Of a stretch of 64,000 nt of DNA, positions 58,884-64,000 are shown piece after piece. Below the pieces are notes generated by a model that was not told the DNA's origin, ran no database searches, and saw only the letters and a program-made list of their open reading frames with translations. Every line of letters begins with the position of its first letter. Within the stretch, counting starts at the first letter, position 1. The stretch comes from Ruegeria sp. ANG-S4 (GTDB taxonomy: Bacteria > Pseudomonadota > Alphaproteobacteria > Rhodobacterales > Rhodobacteraceae): the NCBI RefSeq assembly GCF_000814005.1, contig NZ_JWLK01000007.1, positions 62,001 to 126,000 of the forward strand. The letters are read 5' to 3'. The translations under genes and the position numbers were made by a program.

Positions 58884-60836
58884 TCAATCCCCCGCCGCAC
58901 GACCTTTGAGGGCGATAATGCCCCTTGGCCGGAACTGGATGAAAATGATGATGAAGATGATCATGTAGGTCTGCGCGGCGAGGGTGTTCGACGGGTTCAT
59001 CCACTCGATCCCCTTTTGCAGGAAGCCGATCATCCCGGCACCTGCCAGCGCGCCCCAGATATTGCCGACGCCGCCGACCACAACGGTCATGAAACTCTGC
59101 ACGATGTAATCGCTGCCCAGGTCCGAAGTGACTTTGGCGAACAGCCCAATAGCCACCCCGGCGATGCCCGCAATCCCGGACCCCAGGCCAAAGGTCAGCA
59201 TATTGACCCGCCCCGGATTGATCCCCATGGATCCCGCCATGCGCGGGTTCTGCGTCACCGCGCGCATCTCAAGCCCCAGCCGTGTGCGTTTCATGATGTA
59301 GAGAAACAGCCCCAGAAAAATCATCGCCAACACGAAGATCGCGATGCGGATATAGCTGATCGAGACGACGTCGTTCAGCACCCACGCCCCGTCCAGCCAC
59401 CCCGGCGCGGTCAGCGGTCGGGCCTGCGTGCCGAATATGTTCTTAGCCAGTTGCTGAAGGGCTATGGAGATCCCAAACGTCGCCAACAAGGTCTCAAGCG
59501 GGCGGGCGTATAGCCAACGGATCACCAGCCGCTCCATCGCGACGCCCATGGCGAATGTCACCGCAAATGCCATCGGGATCGCGACGATGATGGAAAGCGT
59601 ATGGTCGGGGATGAATTGTTGGACGACATAGCCAGTATAAGCGCCCATCATGATGAACTCGCCGTGGGCCATATTGATGACGCCCATCACTCCAAAGGTT
59701 ATGGCGAGGCCGATGGCGGCCAGAAAATAGATCGAACCCAGCGATATGGCGTCGAGCGTCAAATCTAGCGTCTGGTTCAAGCCGACTTTCAACTCAATCT
59801 GTTCCAATGCTCGTGCCGCTGCGGCTGTGACTTCGGGCGATGGTTCGGCATAGGTTTCAAAGAACACATGGGTGTCGAGCGCGGCATTGATTTCAATGTC
59901 TGTCACCAAAGCCGGCACGACGCCAGCCTCGGCCAGCGCTGCATAGGCCCGGGCGCGGGTCGCGTCATCGTTCAACTGCGCGACCGGAATGCCGGCCACC
60001 CGGCCACCTTCTATGTTTGCGGCCAGTGCCGCGCGGATGTCACCGGCAGATACGCGCGGTGCTGCCAAATCGCTGGCAACCAGCAGATCATAGGCTTGGT
60101 CGCGCGTCAGCATTTCGGAGCCGGGTTCCAGAATGACCGCGATGTTCGCATCCGTCGGCAGCACCGCGGCGGCCTTTCGCGCAGTCACGACCAAAGGGTT
60201 CAACGCGGCGCGGACATCCACGCTCAGGTCGCCGGAGATTTCCTCGATCGCGCTTACACGGGCTGCTGTGCTCTCGTCATAGCCGATTGTCAGCAATCGT
60301 TCGATCCGCTGCTTTTGAGCCTTCAAACCTGCGTCGGGCTCGTCTTTGATCGAGGCGCGCAACGGTTCGAGCAGAACACCTTCGGGGTCGCGCTGGATGG
60401 ATTGCAATGCCGCCAATCGCTTTGCGCGATCGGGGTCAGTCAGTTGAAACTGAACCAGAGCGGTCCCGATCATTGCGCGGATGCCGCTGTTGGGCTTCAG
60501 CTGCTTCAACTCGGATTTCTCAAAAGTGCCGACAACATCGCCGGTGTCGAAATCCGTTAACTCGTATGTCCGTCCTTCACCTTTCTTACCCGCAAAAAAC
60601 AGACCGTCGGACTTGCGCATCCACATGTCCTTCGCGGCCCATGTCTCAAGCATTTCCTGTGCCTGCGGCAACCCGCTGGACGCAATTGCATCAATCGCCG
60701 GCTTGATTGTCTTGCGCGAGCTTTTGGCGATGATCTCCTGATGCTCTTGCAGGATGGTCTGCAGCCCCGGATTCTGCGCATCTGCAGTCACGCAGGCGCA
60801 CAGGAAAGCCAGGCCCGCAAGAAAGTGTCGTAACAT
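58884..60836 (-). CDS. urtB: Urea ABC transporter permease UrtB with long periplasmic domain
   Basis: A 650-residue LivH-type permease. After a signal-like start (MLRHFLAGLAFLCACVTADAQ) comes a soluble domain of about 340 residues with alpha-helical, HEAT-like repeats (AALQSIQRDPEGVLLEPLRASI), then the permease (about 365-650) with NMAHGEFIMMGAY and GLGSGIAGIAGVAIG. UrtB of many bacteria has a shorter domain; the extra length is unusual but the permease half is intact. Confidence 0.92.
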   Translation of the reverse strand: MLRHFLAGLAFLCACVTADAQNPGLQTILQEHQEIIAKSSRKTIKPAIDAIASSGLPQAQEMLETWAAKDMWMRKSDGLFFAGKKGEGRTYELTDFDTGDVVGTFEKSELKQLKPNSGIRAMIGTALVQFQLTDPDRAKRLAALQSIQRDPEGVLLEPLRASIKDEPDAGLKAQKQRIERLLTIGYDESTAARVSAIEEISGDLSVDVRAALNPLVVTARKAAAVLPTDANIAVILEPGSEMLTRDQAYDLLVASDLAAPRVSAGDIRAALAANIEGGRVAGIPVAQLNDDATRARAYAALAEAGVVPALVTDIEINAALDTHVFFETYAEPSPEVTAAAARALEQIELKVGLNQTLDLTLDAISLGSIYFLAAIGLAITFGVMGVINMAHGEFIMMGAYTGYVVQQFIPDHTLSIIVAIPMAFAVTFAMGVAMERLVIRWLYARPLETLLATFGISIALQQLAKNIFGTQARPLTAPGWLDGAWVLNDVVSISYIRIAIFVLAMIFLGLFLYIMKRTRLGLEMRAVTQNPRMAGSMGINPGRVNMLTFGLGSGIAGIAGVAIGLFAKVTSDLGSDYIVQSFMTVVVGGVGNIWGALAGAGMIGFLQKGIEWMNPSNTLAAQTYMIIFIIIFIQFRPRGIIALKGRAAGD

Positions 60837-60896
60837 GTGGTGAAGCCCAAGTGTCGTGTGGGCAAGGCGAGCGACGAGGCCCGCCTTGCGTGCTGT

Positions 60897-62177
60897 TTAG
60901 TAGTTCGACAGGGTCTGAACGCAGGTCTCGGTCTCGGTGTTGTACATCCCGCAACCCAGTTCTTTCCAATCCGACTTCAGAACCGCCGATTCCGGCAGGA
61001 AGTCGGTCCAGGCATCACCCGGTACGACATCGGTTTCGCTGATGATGTCAAATTGGCCGTCCTCCTGGATTTCGCCAATCAGGACCGGCTTTGCCAAGTG
61101 GTGGTTCGGCAGCATGACGGCGGTGCCGCCCGTCAGGTTCGGGAATTCCTGCCCGTACATCGCCGCACGTACAGCGTCGACCTCGGTAGAACCGGCCTCG
61201 GTTGCGGCGTTCACCCACATGTTGAAACCGATGTAATGCGCCTCCATCGGGTCATTGGTCACGCGCTCATCGCCCATTGTGGCTTTCCAGGTATCGACGA
61301 AGTCTGCGTTCACGTCTGTATCCGCGGACTGGAAGTAATTCCATGCAGCCAAGTGACCGACAAGGTTGGTCGTATCCAGACCCGAAAGCTCTTCCTCACC
61401 GACCGAGAAGGCAACAACGGGAATGTCATCGGCAGACACGCCAGCCGCAGCCAGTTCCTTGTAAAACCCGATGTTTGCGTCGCCATTGATCGTCGAGATC
61501 ACGCCGACTTTCTTGCCGTCTGCCCCCAACGCAACGACGTCAGCCACGATCTTGGACCAGTCCGAATGGCCAAAAGGCGTGTAGTTAACGAATATGTCCT
61601 CATCCGAGATACCCTTCTGCTTCAGATAGCTTTCCAGGATGTTGTTGGTGGTCCTCGGGTAGACGTAATCCGTGCCGAGCAGAGCGAATTTTTCGACCCC
61701 CAGCTCGTCCAGGAAATAATCCGTCGCTGGGATAGCTTGCTGGTTCGGGGCCGCACCGGTGTAAAACACGTTCTTCGAGGATTCCTCGCCCTCGTATTGC
61801 ACCGGATAGAACAACAGACCGTTCAATTCTTCGATCACCGGCAGGACCGATTTGCGGCTCACGGAAGTCCAGTTGCCGAAAATCACGTCGACATCGTGTA
61901 CTGTCAGCAGTTCACGCGCCTTCTCGGCGAACAGGGGCCAGTCGGAGGCAGGGTCGACCACAACCGCCTCAAGCTGTTTGCCCAATACACCGCCCTTTTC
62001 GTTTTGCTGATCAATCAGCATCAGCATGGTATCTTTGAGCGTGGTTTCCGAGATCGCCATGGTGCCCGACAGCGAGTGCAGGACACCGATCTTGATGGTG
62101 TCTTCGTCCGCCAGCGCGGCTGTGGCCATGGCAGCAAATACCGCCGATCCGGCGAGTGTAGACTTGAGAGATTTCAT
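60897..62177 (-). CDS. urtA: Urea ABC transporter substrate-binding protein
   Basis: A 426-residue periplasmic protein starting at ATG 62177 after a perfect AGGAGG; signal MKSLKSTLAGSAVFAAMATAALA. The mature domain is a type I periplasmic binding fold with IKIGVLHSLSGTMAISETTLKD, matching UrtA/FmdD. First of the transporter genes; the intergenic region to ureD carries its promoter. Confidence 0.95.
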   Translation of the reverse strand: MKSLKSTLAGSAVFAAMATAALADEDTIKIGVLHSLSGTMAISETTLKDTMLMLIDQQNEKGGVLGKQLEAVVVDPASDWPLFAEKARELLTVHDVDVIFGNWTSVSRKSVLPVIEELNGLLFYPVQYEGEESSKNVFYTGAAPNQQAIPATDYFLDELGVEKFALLGTDYVYPRTTNNILESYLKQKGISDEDIFVNYTPFGHSDWSKIVADVVALGADGKKVGVISTINGDANIGFYKELAAAGVSADDIPVVAFSVGEEELSGLDTTNLVGHLAAWNYFQSADTDVNADFVDTWKATMGDERVTNDPMEAHYIGFNMWVNAATEAGSTEVDAVRAAMYGQEFPNLTGGTAVMLPNHHLAKPVLIGEIQEDGQFDIISETDVVPGDAWTDFLPESAVLKSDWKELGCGMYNTETETCVQTLSNY

Positions 62178-62594
62178 GTAATCCTCCTGGCGGGGCCAAA
62201 GGAGAGGGCTTGCGCAAAAGCGTGCTCTTCTTCTACCTGATCCCCGCAACTATTGTTGCGATCCGTGTGGCGGTTGTGTTCGAGGTCCAATTCGCGCAGC
62301 CGTCACACACCCCCGAGGTCGTCTCCGCGGCGGGCACCCATACGGTTTCTGCATCGCAGAGAATTTGGCAAATTAGGGAGCCGGGGACCCTATGAATTTG
62401 GCCCTCAGTGATTAAATTTTGAGCCGCTGCTGCCGATTGTGATTAAAAATTCACCGCGCACTTGGGAAAACCGTCCAAATGCGGCGTTGCAGAATAGAGT
62501 TCCGACGCCTGAGCGGTGAAACAAGTGGCACAGTTTCCGAACCCGCAGGTGCGCCATCAATCAACATGCCTCCATATCCAGCACTCCAGATACG
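62178..62594. promoter_or_regulatory. Divergent urt/ure control region with GTGATTAAA direct repeats
   Basis: 417 nt without a gene. GTGATTAAA occurs at 62408-62416 and 62439-62447 in the same direction, 31 bp apart (about three helical turns), in an AT-rich stretch. No clear sigma-54 site (TGGC-N9-TTGC) was found. The rest holds no recognisable feature. Confidence 0.4.
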
Positions 62595-63392
62595 ATGCTG
62601 CCGCGCGCAAACGGAGCGATTCGGCTGAGCGCCAAAAAACTGGGGCCAAAGTCGGTACTGGACGCCTTTCGTCAGTCCGGATCATACAAGTGCCTATTCC
62701 CGCGAACAGACGGCACTGCGTTGGACGCGGTTCTGCTGAATACGGCGGGCGGGATAACGGGCGGTGACTCGTTCAGGTTTCATGGACGTGCTGATGCCGA
62801 CACGATGTTGACGCTGACCACACAAGCTTGCGAACGTGTTTACCGTGCACCTAATGGACCTCCCGGTAAGGTCGTGAACCACGTGACGGTTGATGCTGGT
62901 GCCCGGCTGAACTGGCTGCCGCAAGAGACTATTCTATACAACGGGAGCGCCCTTGATCGTCGACTGCTGATAGAAATGGACGCAAATGCGTCCGTCTTGT
63001 TGGTCGAGCCTTTGGTTTATGGTCGCAGGGCCATGGGCGAGGTTCTGACGGACATCCGCCTGTGTGATCGGATCGAACTACGGCGGAGCGGCAAGGCTTT
63101 GTTTGCCGATGCGCTGCAATTCGACGGCGATTTGCAAGCCCACCTTTCGAAACCCAATATCGCCGATGGTGCCGGTGCAATGGCCTTGATTGTTTTTGCG
63201 TCATCGACCGCCGAGGGGCAATTGGAAGTGGTGCGCGGACTGCTGCCCGAAAGTGCGGGCGTGAGCCTGATCCGCAGCGATCTGCTGGTCATTCGGATCC
63301 TGGCAGAAAGCAGTTTTGAATTGCGCAAGACCCTGATGCCGATCCTCAGGCAGTTGAACGACGACAATCTCCCTCGATGCTGGATGATCTGA
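62595..63392 (+). CDS. ureD: Urease accessory protein UreD
   Basis: Binds apo-urease during nickel insertion, with UreF and UreG. A 265-residue Ure[41 protein letters not shown] and QACERVYRA are typical. No strong RBS is seen before ATG 62595. First urease gene on the plus strand; ureA follows after 1 nt. Confidence 0.95.
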   Translation: MLPRANGAIRLSAKKLGPKSVLDAFRQSGSYKCLFPRTDGTALDAVLLNTAGGITGGDSFRFHGRADADTMLTLTTQACERVYRAPNGPPGKVVNHVTVDAGARLNWLPQETILYNGSALDRRLLIEMDANASVLLVEPLVYGRRAMGEVLTDIRLCDRIELRRSGKALFADALQFDGDLQAHLSKPNIADGAGAMALIVFASSTAEGQLEVVRGLLPESAGVSLIRSDLLVIRILAESSFELRKTLMPILRQLNDDNLPRCWMI

Positions 63393-63393
63393 C

Positions 63394-63696
63394 ATGAACC
63401 TCACCCCACGCGAAAAAGATAAGCTGATGGTGGCCATGGCCGCCGAGGTAGCCCGCAAGCGGTTGGCGCGCGGCGTTAAACTCAATCACCCTGAGGCCAT
63501 CGCTTTGATTACCGATGCGGTGGTCGAGGGGGCCCGTGATGGCCGTTCGGTCGCAGACATGATGCAGGCGGGCGCCGAGGTGATCACGCGCAGCCAATGC
63601 ATGGAAGGTGTTCCCGAGATGATTCACGAGGTTCAGGTCGAGGCCACTTTTCCCGATGGCACCAAACTTGTGACCGTGCACAACCCAATTCGCTAA
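63394..63696 (+). CDS. ureA: Urease gamma subunit
   Basis: A 100-residue gamma subunit: [39 protein letters not shown] and the [19 protein letters not shown] motif (here [16 protein letters not shown]). Normal length, with [14 protein letters not shown] at the end. Confidence 0.97.
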   Translation: MNLTPREKDKLMVAMAAEVARKRLARGVKLNHPEAIALITDAVVEGARDGRSVADMMQAGAEVITRSQCMEGVPEMIHEVQVEATFPDGTKLVTVHNPIR

Positions 63697-63715
63697 AAAG
63701 AGAAAAGGACTTCCG

Positions 63716-63877
63716 ATGACCCGCATGCTGTTTCCCGCCCTTGTTTTGTCCGGCCCGGCCATGGCGCATCAGGACGGCCATTTACACGCGCACAATGCGG
63801 ATTACGCTGCATTGGCCTTAGGGCTGGCAGCGTTCGCATTGATTGCGTCCGTTCTGATCTCGAAGCTGCCAAAATGA
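63716..63877 (+). CDS. Small His-rich membrane protein in the urease operon
   Basis: A 53-residue frame starting at ATG 63716, preceded by AGAAAAGGA. The product begins with a short hydrophobic stretch ([17 protein letters not shown]) that could be a signal peptide, followed by [13 protein letters not shown] with four His in nine residues, then one membrane helix (about 32-48) and a basic tail KLPK. Its stop overlaps the ureB start as ATGA, so it is translationally coupled between ureA and ureB. Similar short genes occur in other Rhodobacteraceae urease operons; the function is not established. Metal (nickel) binding is a guess from the histidines. Confidence 0.75.
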   Translation: MTRMLFPALVLSGPAMAHQDGHLHAHNADYAALALGLAAFALIASVLISKLPK

Positions 63878-64000
63878 TCCCCGGCCAGCTCTTTCCGGCT
63901 GCGGGTGAGATTACGCTCAACCCCGATGCAACCATCGTGACGCTGATGGTTGCCAATACCGGTGATCGTCCGGTGCAGGTGGGTTCACACTATCATTTTG
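63874..64000 (+). CDS. ureB: Urease beta subunit, N-terminal fragment (partial)
   Basis: Starts at ATG 63874 and runs off the window end after 42 codons. [18 protein letters not shown] and [17 protein letters not shown] match the beginning of the beta subunit (about 101 residues). The alpha subunit and ureEFG would follow outside the window. Confidence 0.95.
   Translation, partial: MIPGQLFPAAGEITLNPDATIVTLMVANTGDRPVQVGSHYHF

Noticed and set aside
60837..62240. 467-codon open frame antisense to urtA
   Set aside because: urtA has a signal peptide, a perfect RBS and family motifs; the antisense frame has none.
62210..62395. 61-codon frame in the urt/ure intergenic region
   Set aside because: It starts within the urtA leader with no RBS and its sequence has no recognisable feature.
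62520..62545. Possible sigma-54 promoter (TGGCAC) before ureD
   Set aside because: The TGGCAC is not followed by a TTGC at the required spacing.

Overview
The window comes from a high-GC alphaproteobacterium, almost certainly Rhodobacteraceae (Roseobacter side). The grounds are gene order (folK-rpoZ-rel-DUF2062-pdxJ ... acpS-lepB-rnc ... era-DUF1491 ... recO; pckA next to chvI-chvG-hprK-rapZ-EIIA-HPr; etfB-etfA with a PduO-type adenosyltransferase and a HIG1 protein), families typical of the group (DUF6473, DUF1491, DUF3429), a putrescine-to-spermidine route through carboxyspermidine, and urt/ure genes side by side. It reads as ordinary chromosome: no insertion sequence, phage gene or CRISPR array was seen. 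No species is claimed.

Layout. 1-2.3 kb (minus strand): end of a methyltransferase gene, DUF3429, ispH, NYN protein. 2.4-16.4 kb: a housekeeping cluster (folate, RNA polymerase omega, ppGpp, pyridoxine, ACP synthase, signal peptidase, RNase III, Era, RecO) interrupted by accessory genes: two LysE exporters, a Dabb protein, a quinone reductase, a GNAT acetyltransferase, a Tat-exported multicopper oxidase and a VOC protein. 16.4-21.1 kb: META protein, a lipoprotein with a possible Cys-His-Asp triad, acyl-CoA dehydrogenase, TauE exporter, membrane protein plus small winged-helix regulator. 21.1-21.3 kb: a promoter and perfect intrinsic terminator with no gene between them, a candidate sRNA. 21.4-28.8 kb: pckA, the ChvI/ChvG two-component system and a regulatory PTS branch. 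28.9-38.3 kb: hydroxybutyryl-CoA dehydrogenase, DUF6473, ETF, adenosyltransferase, SDR, SH3 protein, parC, lipoprotein. 38.4-44.3 kb: tuf, a divergent pair resembling a type XI secretion system (DUF560/Slam-like translocon and TbpB-barrel-like lipoprotein cargo), a DUF374 acyltransferase, tRNA-Trp and lptF. 44.4-49.6 kb: a complete arginine-to-spermidine cluster. 49.7-56.2 kb: a likely iron-handling block (two imelysins, bfd, bfr, di-heme oxidoreductase, DUF1513) facing a DUF2796 gene. 56.2-64 kb: urtABCDE (minus) divergent from ureD-ureA-small His-rich protein-ureB (plus), cut by the window edge.

How parts cooperate. UrtABCDE would import urea and urease would hydrolyse it. SpeA, SpeB, carboxynorspermidine synthase and NspC make putrescine and spermidine from arginine. 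HPr, EIIA and HprK lack sugar permease subunits here and probably act as sensors beside ChvGI and pckA. The imelysin block looks like periplasmic iron handling coupled to heme redox chemistry and bacterioferritin storage. The T11SS-like pair would move its lipoprotein to the cell surface.

The observations most worth checking are the T11SS-like pair, the imelysin/di-heme/bacterioferritin operon, the orphan sRNA locus, and the His-rich small protein in the urease operon.
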